Source of the DNA: CAZPGL01 sp964586175
GTDB taxonomy: Bacteria; Actinomycetota; Acidimicrobiia; Acidimicrobiales; MedAcidi-G1
Reading direction: 5' to 3'
Assembly (NCBI GenBank): GCA_964586175.1
Contig: CAZPGL010000002.1
Location: 1 to 64,000, forward strand
DNA: 64,000 nucleotides
The notes under the pieces were generated by a model, which saw only the letters and a program-made list of their open reading frames with translations, had not been told where the DNA came from and did not search any database. A program made the translations under genes and the position numbers. Below are positions 1-7,852 of this stretch, in pieces. Numbering within the stretch: the first letter of the stretch is position 1; every line of letters starts with the position of its first letter.

Positions 1-105
1 GGGGCGGGCGCCGGGGCAGGCGCAGGCTCCACGACCTCTTCGACCGGGGCAGGCGCCGGGGCAGGCTCCACGACCTCTTCGACCGGGGCGGGCGCCGGGG
101 CAGGC
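1..105. repeat. 39-bp tandem repeat inside the Ala/Pro/Glu protein gene
   Basis: Near-identical units of the form ggggcaggcgccggggcagg followed by ctccacgacctcttcgacc recur with a 39-bp period, which is 13 codons, so the repeat stays in frame. At least two and a half units are inside the window and the array runs off the left edge. The first unit carries a 6-bp insertion relative to the next, showing copy-length variation that keeps the frame. Confidence 0.75.
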
Positions 106-350
106 TCCACGTCGGGCTCCACGACCGGCTCGACGGCAACCTCTTCGGCCGGGGCCGGGGCCACGATGTCGTCGGCGGGGTCGTCCTCTGTCACCACGAC
201 AGGGGCGGGGGACGCCGAATCGGCGCTCTCGGCGGTGGTACCTCCTCCGCGCAAGCCGATGACGACGCCGGTGATGGCGACGATCAGGCCGAACACGATG
301 GCGGCGGAAACTACGGGGTTGTCGTTGACTCGATCGATGAATCGGTCCAT
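1..350 (-). CDS. Membrane-anchored Ala/Pro/Glu-repeat protein (3' end cut by window edge)
   Basis: Reading on the minus strand from an ATG at 350, the frame stays open to the left edge, so the C-terminus is missing. The protein begins MDRFIDRVNDNP, then has one hydrophobic segment (residues about 13-33, VVSAAIVFGLIVAITGVVIG), a short acidic linker, and a low-complexity tail of 13-residue units of the type VEEVVEPAPAPAP. The layout suggests a single-pass membrane protein with a long extended extracytoplasmic spacer, as in wall-spanning or surface proteins; no catalytic domain is visible in the part present. It is divergent from the rhodanese gene at 460. Function is unknown; a globular C-terminal domain may lie outside the window. 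Confidence 0.7.
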   Translation of the reverse strand, partial: MDRFIDRVNDNPVVSAAIVFGLIVAITGVVIGLRGGGTTAESADSASPAPVVVTEDDPADDIVAPAPAEEVAVEPVVEPDVEPAPAPAPVEEVVEPAPAPAPVEEVVEPAPAPAPA

Positions 351-459
351 TGCGGGTGCTCCTTCGTTGGCGCCCCCGGTCGGGGCGATCACGGTGGAGA
401 CGGCCGCTCGACCGAATCTGGACACTTTTCGACCGGTGGGACGGCGCGATGATGGGGCC

Positions 460-1281
460 GTGACGACCCTCGGACCCCTCATCGACGCCGCCGATCTGCT
501 GCGACGCCTGGACGGCCCGGCCCCACCGGTCGTGTGCGACGTCCGGTGGTATCTCGACGGGCGGTCCGGACGGGCCGCATACGACGCCGGCCACCTGCCG
601 GGAGCCGTGTTCGCGGACCTCGACGACTGGATGACCGGGACACCGGGCCCCGACACCGGCCGCCACCCCTTCCCCTCCCCCCGGCGCTTCGCCCACGGCC
701 TCGGATCGCTGGGCATCGGACCCGGCACGCAGGTGGTGGCCTACGACGACGCCGGGGGTATGAGCGCCGGCCGCCTGGTGTGGATGCTCCGGATCCTCGG
801 CCAGCCGGCGGCCTTGCTCGACGGCGGCCTGGGGGCCTGGGGCGGCCCCCTCGACGACACGCCCACCGTTCGCGTACCGGCCGACTGCCCGGCCCGACCG
901 TGGCCCGACGACGCCCTGGCGTCCATCGACGAGACGGCCCGACATCCGGGTCCGGTGCTCGACGCCCGGGCCGGCGACCGGTTCCGGGGCGAGATCGAGC
1001 CCGTCGACCCACGGGCCGGCCACGTCCCCGGAGCGGTCAGCGCCCCGTTCGCCGGCAACTTGGCCGATGGCCGGTTCCGCCCGACGGGTGAGCTGCGGGC
1101 CCGATACGAGGGCCTCGGGGTCGACGCTGCCACCGACGCGGTCGTCTACTGCGGCTCGGGGGTCAGCGCCTGCCACGACCTACTGGCCATGGAGCACGCC
1201 GGGTTGGGCCGGGGCCGGCTGTTCGTCGGCTCGTGGTCCCAGTGGAGCCACACCGACCGCCCGGCGGCCACCGGCCCCTGA
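460..1281 (+). CDS. Sulfurtransferase (two-domain rhodanese / mercaptopyruvate sulfurtransferase type)
   Basis: A 273-residue protein with tandem rhodanese domains (about 6-115 and 150-268). The C-terminal active loop is CGSGVSA with catalytic Cys at about residue 231, close to the CG[ST]GVTA loop of 3-mercaptopyruvate sulfurtransferases. The N-terminal domain carries the DVRWYL and GHLPGAVFADLD signatures. It should move sulfane sulfur from thiosulfate or mercaptopyruvate to cyanide or a thiol acceptor in the cytoplasm. The start is taken as GTG 460, because homology begins there; the open frame extends further upstream without family similarity. It stands alone: the neighbour upstream is divergent and betC downstream has its own promoter. 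Confidence 0.88.
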   Translation: MTTLGPLIDAADLLRRLDGPAPPVVCDVRWYLDGRSGRAAYDAGHLPGAVFADLDDWMTGTPGPDTGRHPFPSPRRFAHGLGSLGIGPGTQVVAYDDAGGMSAGRLVWMLRILGQPAALLDGGLGAWGGPLDDTPTVRVPADCPARPWPDDALASIDETARHPGPVLDARAGDRFRGEIEPVDPRAGHVPGAVSAPFAGNLADGRFRPTGELRARYEGLGVDAATDAVVYCGSGVSACHDLLAMEHAGLGRGRLFVGSWSQWSHTDRPAATGP

Positions 1282-1324
1282 CCCCACCGCGACAATTGGG
1301 GACAGGCCCCAAGTGCCGCGCTTC

Positions 1325-1353
1325 GTGAGCGTGAAGCCCGTCCCCACGCTCAC
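1325..1353 (+). other. 9-bp-arm inverted repeat between rhodanese and betC
   Basis: gtgagcgtg (1325-1333) and cacgctcac (1345-1353) are perfect reverse complements around an 11-nt loop. It lies just after the rhodanese gene and directly before the betC promoter, so it could be a terminator without a U-tract or a second operator. No T-run follows. Confidence 0.5.
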
Positions 1354-1382
1354 TTGAACGATCGTTCACATCCCGCTACGAT
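1354..1382 (+). promoter_or_regulatory. betC promoter with perfect TetR-type palindrome
   Basis: A -35 box TTGAAC (1354-1359), a 17-nt spacer and a -10 box TACGAT (1377-1382) precede the betC ATG by only 6 nt, predicting a leaderless or nearly leaderless mRNA. The perfect 14-bp palindrome TGAACGATCGTTCA (1355-1368) overlaps the -35 box and spacer, the classic position for a TetR repressor. The BetI-like TetR gene is the last gene of the operon at 4850, so autoregulated repression is the simplest reading. Confidence 0.72.
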
Positions 1383-1388
1383 CCCCGC

Positions 1389-2927
1389 ATGCCAGGCCCG
1401 AACGTCTTGCTCGTCATGGCCGACCAGCTGGCCCCCCACTTCACGTCCACCTACGGACACCCCGTCGTCCGCACCCCCCACCTCGACGCCCTCGCCGAAC
1501 GCGGCATGCGCTTCGACGCCTTCTACTGCCACTCCCCCCTGTGCGCGCCGGCCCGCTTCACCCTGCTGTCGGGCCGGTCGGTGTCGGCCATCGGAGCCTG
1601 GGACAACGCCGCCGAGTTCCCGGCCACCGTCCCCACGTTCGCCCACCACCTGCAGACCGTGGGCTACCGGACCGCCCTCACCGGCAAGATGCACTTCGTG
1701 GGGCCCGACCAGCTCCACGGCTTCGAGGAGCGCCTCACCACCGACATCTACCCGGCCGACTTCGCCTGGACGCCCGACTGGTCCCGACCCGACCAGCGGA
1801 TCGACAAGTGGTACCACAACATGGATCCCCTGGCCGAGGCTGGCCAAGCCGTCACCACCCACCAGATCGACTACGACGAGGAGGTCGGCCACACCGCTCG
1901 CCGCAAGCTCCTCGACCTGGCACGCGACCGGGCCGCCGGCCGCGACGACCGGCCGTTCCTCCTGGTGGCGTCGTTCATCCACCCCCACGACCCGTACGTC
2001 GCCCGGCCCGAATGGTGGAACCGCTACGACCACGACGCCATCGACCCGCCCGAAGCCTTCGACGCCGACACCCTCGACCCCCACAGCCGCCGGATCCGGG
2101 CCGCCATCCAGGCCGACACCGTCGGCTACACCGAGGAACAGGCCCGCCGGGCCCGGCACGGGTATTACGCCAACACCAGCTACGTCGACGACTGGCTGGG
2201 CCGGCTGGTCGCCACCCTCGACGAGACCGGCCTGACCGGCGACACCGTCGTCGCCTTCACCGCCGACCACGGCGACATGCTCGGCGATCGGGGCCTCTGG
2301 TACAAGATGTCGTTCTTCGAGCGCTCGGCCCGGGTGCCGCTGGTGATGGCCGGCCCCGGCGTCGCCCAGGGCACGGTCCCCAACGCGGCGTCCCACCTCG
2401 ACGTGCTGCCCACGCTGCTCGACCTCGCCACCGACGGCGGCCCCTGGGCCGATGACGCCCCCGACCTCGAGGGCCGCAGCCTCTGGCCGTTGGCCACCGG
2501 CGGCACCGACGACCGCTCCGAGGCGATCGGCGAGTACACGGCCGAGATGACCTCCCGGCCGGTCACCATGATCCGGCGCGGCGACCTCAAGTACGTCCAC
2601 TGCGACACCGACCCTCCGCAACTCCACGACGTCGCCGCCGACCCCGACGAGCGAACCAACCTGGCTGCCGACCCCGCCCACGCGGCCACCGTGCAGGTCT
2701 TCGCCGACGAGGTGGAGGCCCGCTGGGACTTCGACGCCATCACCAACCGGGTCCTCGAGAGCCAGCGGGCCCGCCACGCCGTCCACCGGGCCACCGGCGC
2801 CACCAGCGGCCTCCGTTCGTGGGACCACCTGCCGGCCAACGACGTGGCCAACCACTACGTGCGCAACCACCAGGACGTCGTCGACGCCGCCCTCTCGAGC
2901 CGGCTCGACCCCCAGAAGGCACCGTGA
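1389..2927 (+). CDS. betC: Choline-sulfatase
   Basis: A 512-residue sulfatase hydrolysing choline-O-sulfate to choline and sulfate. The active-site signature is CAPARFTLLSGR with Cys52 expected to be converted to formylglycine. Metal-binding segments are seen at the N-terminus (NVLLVMADQ) and in FTADHGDMLGDRG. Choline-sulfatase-specific features are the internal GKMHFVGPDQLHGFEERL segment and the C-terminal domain ending in the pattern WDHLPANDVANHYVRNHQD. Length matches the family. The start ATG sits 6 nt after a good -10 box. The stop overlaps the next gene's GTG by 4 bp, so translation is coupled to the Rieske oxygenase. Confidence 0.93.
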   Translation: MPGPNVLLVMADQLAPHFTSTYGHPVVRTPHLDALAERGMRFDAFYCHSPLCAPARFTLLSGRSVSAIGAWDNAAEFPATVPTFAHHLQTVGYRTALTGKMHFVGPDQLHGFEERLTTDIYPADFAWTPDWSRPDQRIDKWYHNMDPLAEAGQAVTTHQIDYDEEVGHTARRKLLDLARDRAAGRDDRPFLLVASFIHPHDPYVARPEWWNRYDHDAIDPPEAFDADTLDPHSRRIRAAIQADTVGYTEEQARRARHGYYANTSYVDDWLGRLVATLDETGLTGDTVVAFTADHGDMLGDRGLWYKMSFFERSARVPLVMAGPGVAQGTVPNAASHLDVLPTLLDLATDGGPWADDAPDLEGRSLWPLATGGTDDRSEAIGEYTAEMTSRPVTMIRRGDLKYVHCDTDPPQLHDVAADPDERTNLAADPAHAATVQVFADEVEARWDFDAITNRVLESQRARHAVHRATGATSGLRSWDHLPANDVANHYVRNHQDVVDAALSSRLDPQKAP

Positions 2928-4078
2928 CCTCCACCGGACCCTCCCCCGACCGGACCGCCGAACGGCCGGTCGACATCGCCGCCGGCTGGACCCCCGAGCC
3001 CGGCCGCTCGCACTCACTCCACGCCGACGCCTACACCCGCCGGCACTGGTTCGACGTCGACCAACGCCGGATCATCGGCCGGACCTGGCAGTGGATCTGC
3101 CACGCCGAAAAGCTCCGGGAGCCCGGGTCGTACGTCGCCGAACACGTGGCCGGCATGCCGGTCGTCGCCGTCCGGGACCGGACCGGGGCCCTCCGGGCCT
3201 TCTACAACGTGTGCCAGCACCGGGCCCACCACCTGGTCGCAGGCGAGGGCACGGTCGCCAGCCTGGTGTGCCCCTACCACGCCTGGAGCTACGACCTCAC
3301 CGGGCAGTTGCGGGCCGCCCGCCACACCGGCCACCTCGACGACTTCGACCCGGGCGACATCTGCCTGGACGCCGTACAGGTCGAGGAGTTCGGCGGCTTC
3401 GTCTACGTGAACCTCGACCCCGAGGCGGCGCCCCTCGCCGCACAGTCCGGCGACCTCGGCGCCGAGATCGCCCGCTGGGCGCCCGACGTCGACGCCCTCA
3501 CCTTCGCCCACCGCCTCACCTACGAGATCCGCAGCAACTGGAAGAACGTCGTCGACAACTTCCTCGAGTGCTACCACTGCCACGTGGCCCACGAGGACTT
3601 CGTGTCGCTGGTCGACATGGACACCTACGAGGTCACCACCCACGGCATCTACTCCAGCCACATGGCCGAGGCGGGCAAGACGGCCAACACGGCCTACGAC
3701 GTCAGCGGGGCGACGGTGACCGACCACGCCGTGTGGTGGCTGTGGCCCAACACATGCATGATGCGGTACCCGGGACGGGGCAACATGATCATCCTGAAGG
3801 TCATCCCGGTCGGCCCCGACCTCACCCACGAGACCTACGACTTCTTCCTCGAGTCGGCCGAACCCGACGAGGCCGAGCGGGAGTCGATCCGCTACCTCGA
3901 CGAGGTCCTCCAGGTCGAGGACATCAACCTGGTCGAGAGCGTGCAGCGGGGCATGGAGACCCCGGCGTTCACCCAGGGCCGGATCGTGAACGACCCGTCG
4001 GGATCGGGGCTGTCCGAACACGCCCTCCACCACTTCCACGGGCTGGTCCTCGACCAGTACGCGTCGGCGGACCGGTGA
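2924..4078 (+). CDS. Rieske non-heme iron oxygenase, quaternary-ammonium type
   Basis: A 384-residue alpha subunit of the choline / glycine betaine / carnitine monooxygenase group. The Rieske [2Fe-2S] ligands are C97-x-H99 and C116-x2-H119 (CQHRAHH and CPYHAW); the mononuclear iron site is E-x2-H-x4-H within DNFLECYHCHVAH (H218 and H223). The family hydroxylates or demethylates trimethylammonium compounds using electrons from a reductase. Lying directly behind choline sulfatase (4-bp overlap), the likely substrate is choline or a product such as glycine betaine; sequence alone does not decide. No dedicated reductase is adjacent; a Rieske ferredoxin-like gene lies at 5550. GTG 2924 was chosen from the coupled GTGA overlap. 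Confidence 0.85.
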   Translation: MTSTGPSPDRTAERPVDIAAGWTPEPGRSHSLHADAYTRRHWFDVDQRRIIGRTWQWICHAEKLREPGSYVAEHVAGMPVVAVRDRTGALRAFYNVCQHRAHHLVAGEGTVASLVCPYHAWSYDLTGQLRAARHTGHLDDFDPGDICLDAVQVEEFGGFVYVNLDPEAAPLAAQSGDLGAEIARWAPDVDALTFAHRLTYEIRSNWKNVVDNFLECYHCHVAHEDFVSLVDMDTYEVTTHGIYSSHMAEAGKTANTAYDVSGATVTDHAVWWLWPNTCMMRYPGRGNMIILKVIPVGPDLTHETYDFFLESAEPDEAERESIRYLDEVLQVEDINLVESVQRGMETPAFTQGRIVNDPSGSGLSEHALHHFHGLVLDQYASADR

Positions 4079-4848
4079 GTGCCCCCCTCGAGGGACGGGT
4101 GGCCCTGGTCACCGGGGGGCGTGGCGGGGCCGGGCGGGCCGTCTGCGACCGGCTGGCCCGGGAGGGGGCGCGGGTGTTCGCCGCCGACCTCACCGAGCAC
4201 GGCACCGTCGGCGACGCCCCGGCGGCCGGCGAGTTCCTGTCGTTCGACGTCACCGACGAGGCCTCGGTCGCCGACGGCATGGCCCACATCGAGGAGACGG
4301 CCGGCCGGCTCGACATCGTCGTCAACGCGGCGGGCATCGAGATCGAGAAGACCGTCGAGGACACGTCGCTGGCCGAATGGGAGCGGATCTTCGCCGTCAA
4401 CGTCACCGGCACATTCCTGACCTCCAAGCACGCCCTGCCGATGCTGCGGGCCTCCGGGTCGGCGGCGATCGTCAACTTCGGCTCCTACGACGGCTACCTC
4501 GCCGACCCGGCCCTGGCCGCCTACTGCGCCACCAAGGGAGCGGTGCACATGATCACCCGGGCCATGGCCGTCGACCACGGCCCGGAGGGCGTCCGGGTCA
4601 ACGCCATCTGCCCCGGGTACATCGACACCCCGATGCTCGAGCGGTTCTTCGCCGACCGTGCCGTCGGTGAGGTCGGCCGGGCCCGGGCCGAGGCGGAGGC
4701 CATCCACCCGTCGCGCACCCTCGGCACGCCGGCCGACATGGCCAACCTGGTGTTCTGGCTCGTCTCCGACGAGGCCCGCTACGCCAACGGCCAGTTGTGG
4801 GTGCTCGACGGTGGCCTGTCCGCACAGGTCCAACAGATGAGGTTCTGA
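4075..4848 (+). CDS. SDR-family oxidoreductase of the choline-sulfate operon
   Basis: A 257-residue classical short-chain dehydrogenase. The NAD(P)-binding glycine motif is TGGRGGAGRA near residue 15, the structural NAG-type motif is NAAGIE, and the catalytic triad is Ser in NFGSYDG with YCATK. A C-terminal YANGQLWVLDGG closes the fold as usual. It overlaps the Rieske gene by 4 bp (GTGA), so it is third in the operon. It could oxidise the aldehyde or alcohol product of the oxygenase, but betaine-aldehyde oxidation is normally done by an ALDH enzyme, so an SDR here is unexpected. Substrate is inferred only from position. Confidence 0.85.
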   Translation: MSAPLEGRVALVTGGRGGAGRAVCDRLAREGARVFAADLTEHGTVGDAPAAGEFLSFDVTDEASVADGMAHIEETAGRLDIVVNAAGIEIEKTVEDTSLAEWERIFAVNVTGTFLTSKHALPMLRASGSAAIVNFGSYDGYLADPALAAYCATKGAVHMITRAMAVDHGPEGVRVNAICPGYIDTPMLERFFADRAVGEVGRARAEAEAIHPSRTLGTPADMANLVFWLVSDEARYANGQLWVLDGGLSAQVQQMRF

Positions 4849-4849
4849 G

Positions 4850-5419
4850 GTGACGGCGACGTCGAGCCCGGCTCCGGCCGACGAGCGCATCCTTGACGCC
4901 ACCCTGGCCGTGTTGGCCCGAAAGGGCATCGCGGGGGTCAGCATGCGGGCCGTGGCCCGTGAGGCCGGCGTGGCCCTCGGCCTGGCCAGCTACCACTTCG
5001 AGAACAAGACGGCGCTGATCTGCGCCGCCCTGCGCCGGATCGGCGACCGGGACCAGGAGCTGGTCACCCCGCCCCCTGGTGTCCCGCCCGACGAACAGCT
5101 CCGCCACTGCCTGCGCCTGGCCCTCGACGCTGCGTTCCTGACCCGCGGGTACCTGGGGCTGCGCCTCCAGTTGTGGTCGCTGGCCGGGGTCGACGAAGCC
5201 TACGCGGCCATCAACCGGGAGGCTCAGGAGCGTTACCTCGCCGGCCTGGGCAGGCTGCTGGCCGCGGCCCGTCCCGACCTCGGTCCCGACGAGGTGGCCC
5301 GCCGGGCGACCGACGTCCTCACCGTCCAGAACGGTGTGTGGCTGACGGCCATCCTGATCACCGACGACACCGCGGTGGCTCGGGCCCTCGACCGCTGTCT
5401 CGCCCTGGTCTTCGACTGA
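4850..5419 (+). CDS. TetR-family transcriptional regulator (BetI-like)
   Basis: 189 residues; an N-terminal helix-turn-helix with the typical pattern RILDATLAVLARKGIAGVSM followed by REAGVALGLASYHFENK (recognition helix around residues 35-47). The arrangement resembles BetI, the choline-responsive repressor, which recognises quaternary amines in its C-terminal helical domain. It follows the SDR stop by one base, so it is the last gene of the betC operon. The perfect palindrome over the betC promoter is its most likely operator. Confidence 0.82.
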   Translation: MTATSSPAPADERILDATLAVLARKGIAGVSMRAVAREAGVALGLASYHFENKTALICAALRRIGDRDQELVTPPPGVPPDEQLRHCLRLALDAAFLTRGYLGLRLQLWSLAGVDEAYAAINREAQERYLAGLGRLLAAARPDLGPDEVARRATDVLTVQNGVWLTAILITDDTAVARALDRCLALVFD

Positions 5420-5450
5420 CCCGGTCGCCGTCGGGCCCCTCCGGGACATG

Positions 5451-5526
5451 TGGCTGGCCGGGGAGGTCTCGAACCTCCAACCTCCTGATCCAAAGTCAGG
5501 CGTTCTGCCAGTTGAACTACCGGCCA
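5451..5526 (-). tRNA. tRNA-Gln(TTG)
   Basis: On the minus strand the cloverleaf is complete: acceptor TGGCCGG/CCGGCCA, D-arm GTTCAACTGGCAGAAC, anticodon stem CCTGA/TCAGG with loop CTTTGGA giving anticodon TTG, T-arm GGAGG TTCGAGA CCTCC, discriminator G and an encoded CCA end (76 nt). It reads glutamine CAA codons. It lies just after the TetR gene on the opposite strand. Confidence 0.95.
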
Positions 5527-5549
5527 CGGAACACCTACGAGCGTAGTGG

Positions 5550-5969
5550 TCAACCCGGCTGACGGCGGTCGTGCACGTCGGCGTCGGGCTCAGCGGGCAC
5601 CCCCCGCCGACCGTGGAACACCTGGATCTGGCCGTCCCGCTCCCGCACCGGCCACATGCGCAGGCGGGCCCTCCGGGGGATCGGGTCCCCGGCGGGGATC
5701 TCCACGCACCGCCCCGACCCGTCGAAGCGCCAGCCGTGGAACGGACACACCACGCAACCGTCGACCAGCCGGCCGCCCTGGGTGAACACGCCGCCGACGT
5801 GGGGGCACAGGTCCTGAGTGGCCACGACGGTCCCGTCCTCCCGGCGGCCCACCGCCAACTGCCGACCGAACACGTCGGCGGCGACCAGGGCCGCGTCGGG
5901 CACTTCGCCGCTGTCGGCCACCACGTACCACCCGCTGGGGAACACCGGCTCGTAGCCACCCGTCGTCAC
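5550..5969 (-). CDS. Rieske [2Fe-2S] ferredoxin-like protein
   Basis: A 139-residue single-domain protein with both Rieske ligand pairs: C55-P-H57 and C75-P-F-H78, the second in CPFHGWRFDGSG. There is no mononuclear-iron domain, so it is an electron carrier, or a stand-alone domain like the N-terminus of a ring hydroxylase, rather than an oxygenase. The sequence opens FPSGWYVVADSGEVP, a start often seen in oxygenase Rieske domains. It may serve the Rieske oxygenase at 2924, but it is separated by tRNA-Gln and is on the other strand, so partnership is inference. Confidence 0.8.
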   Translation of the reverse strand: MTTGGYEPVFPSGWYVVADSGEVPDAALVAADVFGRQLAVGRREDGTVVATQDLCPHVGGVFTQGGRLVDGCVVCPFHGWRFDGSGRCVEIPAGDPIPRRARLRMWPVRERDGQIQVFHGRRGVPAEPDADVHDRRQPG

Positions 5970-6008
5970 GGAGCGAGACCCTAGATCGGCCCCTGCTACC
6001 TTCCGGCC

Positions 6009-6965
6009 ATGGCCAGCCCCACGTCACCGTTCACCACGCCGATCGACCGGTCGACCGACGGTGCCGCCTCCGGGCCGCAGCGCTCCCCCGCCCAGATGCT
6101 GGCCGACCAGTCGTACGGCGGGCACGCCAGCGTCCACGATGACGCCACCGCAGCCTCGCTGGGCCTCGCCGCCGGCCCCATCGAGGGGCCGACCCACTTC
6201 AGCCAGTTCGATCCCCTCTGCCACGACCGGTGGGGCGACCGCTGGTTCAGCCACGGCTGTCTCAGCGCCCACTTCCTCAACATGGTCGTCGAGGGCGAGC
6301 AGGTGACAGCCACCGCGACTGACCACCCGGAGGTCCCCAGCCAGGCTCGCATCGACGCGGCCAAGGCCGACGGCACCCCGGTGCTCACCGGCACGGCGTC
6401 GGTCGGCCCCGACCACCCCGAGACGGCCCTCGCCCCCCGGCTGACCCGGGCCACCGCCGAGCCGCCGGGCGAGCTCCACGTCATCGACCTGCTCACCGTC
6501 GGCATGACCGGACCGGGCGACGAGCACGTCACCGTCACCTTCGACGAAGACTTCGGCGAGCTGTACCCCTTCACGCTGGCCCAGAAACTGGACCGCATCA
6601 CCGAACCGTCCCCCTGGTACCTGCCGGACGCCGACACCCCGTGGGGCGGCCCCGTCGTTCCCATCGAGATGTTGAGCGTCCTCACCAACGCCACCTCCAA
6701 GCATTCCGGGTTCGCGGCCCGCCAGCCGTCCATCGGCCTGTTCATCGACCTCGAGGTCCGCCTCCTCGGCCGACCGGTGCTCGTCGGCCGCACCTACCGC
6801 GTCGACCGGGAGATCGTGGCCATGAGCCAGAGCCGGCGCACCGAGTCGTACTGGACGAGGACCATCCTGACCGAGGTCGCCGACGGGGAAGCCGACATGG
6901 CCTGCGCCGAGGTGCTGCTCCACCAAGGGGTGTTCAAGGACTCCTACCCGGGCTACCCGGCGTAG
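6009..6965 (+). CDS. Conserved protein of unknown function, possible hot-dog fold
   Basis: 318 residues, soluble, with no signal peptide or membrane segment. The segment THFSQFDPLCHDRWGDRWFSHG and the following SAHFLNMVVEGEQVTA recall the N-terminal part of MaoC-like hot-dog proteins, where GPIEGPTHF would take the place of the usual GRPIAHG; this is a weak impression. A -10-like TACCTT lies 6 nt before the ATG, so it is probably a leaderless single gene. It is divergent from the Rieske ferredoxin gene. I do not assign a reaction. Confidence 0.7.
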   Translation: MASPTSPFTTPIDRSTDGAASGPQRSPAQMLADQSYGGHASVHDDATAASLGLAAGPIEGPTHFSQFDPLCHDRWGDRWFSHGCLSAHFLNMVVEGEQVTATATDHPEVPSQARIDAAKADGTPVLTGTASVGPDHPETALAPRLTRATAEPPGELHVIDLLTVGMTGPGDEHVTVTFDEDFGELYPFTLAQKLDRITEPSPWYLPDADTPWGGPVVPIEMLSVLTNATSKHSGFAARQPSIGLFIDLEVRLLGRPVLVGRTYRVDREIVAMSQSRRTESYWTRTILTEVADGEADMACAEVLLHQGVFKDSYPGYPA

Positions 6966-7029
6966 CCCGACCGACCGCAGGATCTCGGGGGTTCAAACCG
7001 CAGGCCGCCCCGATACGGTGGCGCCCGCC

Positions 7030-7128
7030 ATGGGATCTCTCATCAAGAAGCGCCGCAAGCGCATGCGCAAGAAGAAGCACCGCAAGATGCTCAAGCGCAC
7101 CCGCGCCCAGCGGATGCGGGGCAAGTAG
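7030..7128 (+). CDS. Small ribosomal protein bS22-like (AURKAIP1/COX24 domain), 32 aa
   Basis: A 32-residue very basic peptide beginning MGSLIKKRRKRMRKKKH and ending RTRAQRMRGK. This is nearly the mycobacterial bS22 pattern (MGSVIKKRRKRMSKKKHRK...), a small-subunit ribosomal protein of actinobacteria carrying the AURKAIP1/COX24 domain. A -10-like TACGGT (7014-7019) lies 10 nt before the ATG, again nearly leaderless. It is too short for most gene-length cut-offs and stands alone before the convergent ispE gene. Confidence 0.88.
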   Translation: MGSLIKKRRKRMRKKKHRKMLKRTRAQRMRGK

Positions 7129-7138
7129 ACCGGTCCTT

Positions 7139-7852
7139 TCAGGCCCGCGGCACGGTGTGCACCACCCGCCGCCCCTCACCCGGAAACTCCCCCTCCACGA
7201 ACCACGTACCGCCACTGCCCGCCAGACGCGGCCGCTGACCCGTCGCGTCCCGCAACGAGTCCCGGACCTCCGCCAACTCCGGCACCAGGTCCAGGGCCGC
7301 CGGCTCGAGGTCGTTGCCCCCGTCGCCGACCGGACCACCCAGGTCGTCCCACCGCCGGTACACCGCCGGCGTCGGCACCCCGAACGGCGGTGTCAGCAGC
7401 GTGAACGTCCGGGCCTCGAAGGCCAGAGGGTCGACGATCTCGCCGATGCCGGTCACCCGGGCCCGCCCGCCGACCAGGCAGAACGCCACGTCGGCACCCA
7501 GGCGCACCGCTTCCGCCGGATCGTCGACACCGGCCCACCGGAGGATCGCCGCGGCATCGGAGGACCCTCCGCCCAGACCGGCCCCAGCAGGAACGGCCTT
7601 GTCGACCACGACGTGTGCGGTGCGGCCCACCGACCGCAGGGCCCTGGCCACCAGGTTGTCCGCGTCGGCCGCCACGGCCAGCCCTTCGTCGGCCGCCCTC
7701 ACCTCGAGCCGGTCGCCGTCGCCCACGGTCAGCCGGTCGGCCAGGTCGAGGCTCACCATCTCGGCGTCGATCTCGTGATAGCCGTCGTCCCGCACCCCGA
7801 CGATACGCAGCGACAGCGTCAACTTGGCCGGGGCCAGCAGCACCAGGGTCAT
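7139..7852 (-). CDS. ispE: 4-diphosphocytidyl-2-C-methyl-D-erythritol kinase
   Basis: A 237-residue GHMP kinase phosphorylating CDP-ME in the MEP isoprenoid pathway. The phosphate loop is PAGAGLGGGSSDAAA (about residues 88-102), the catalytic Lys is in APAKLTL (K10), and the catalytic Asp segment is GADVAFCLVGGRARVTGIG, where the usual Pro after DV is Ala. It is shorter than the roughly 280-residue E. coli enzyme, mainly in the C-terminal lobe, but no frameshift is seen. It overlaps rsmA by 4 bp (ATGA) and is the last gene of the metG-tatD-rpf-rsmA-ispE run, an order conserved in actinobacteria. Confidence 0.93.
   Translation of the reverse strand: MTLVLLAPAKLTLSLRIVGVRDDGYHEIDAEMVSLDLADRLTVGDGDRLEVRAADEGLAVAADADNLVARALRSVGRTAHVVVDKAVPAGAGLGGGSSDAAAILRWAGVDDPAEAVRLGADVAFCLVGGRARVTGIGEIVDPLAFEARTFTLLTPPFGVPTPAVYRRWDDLGGPVGDGGNDLEPAALDLVPELAEVRDSLRDATGQRPRLAGSGGTWFVEGEFPGEGRRVVHTVPRA

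Noticed and set aside
1350..3017. Very long minus-strand open frame opposite betC (about 555 codons)
   Set aside because: It is a Gly/Val-rich shadow of betC. The plus-strand frame has full choline sulfatase motifs; the minus frame has no recognisable domain. The same applies to the many other long antisense frames, caused by high GC.
7139..7852. Frameshift or truncation in ispE because it is only 237 residues
   Set aside because: All three GHMP motifs are in one frame and the start/stop overlaps are clean; the C-terminal lobe is simply short.
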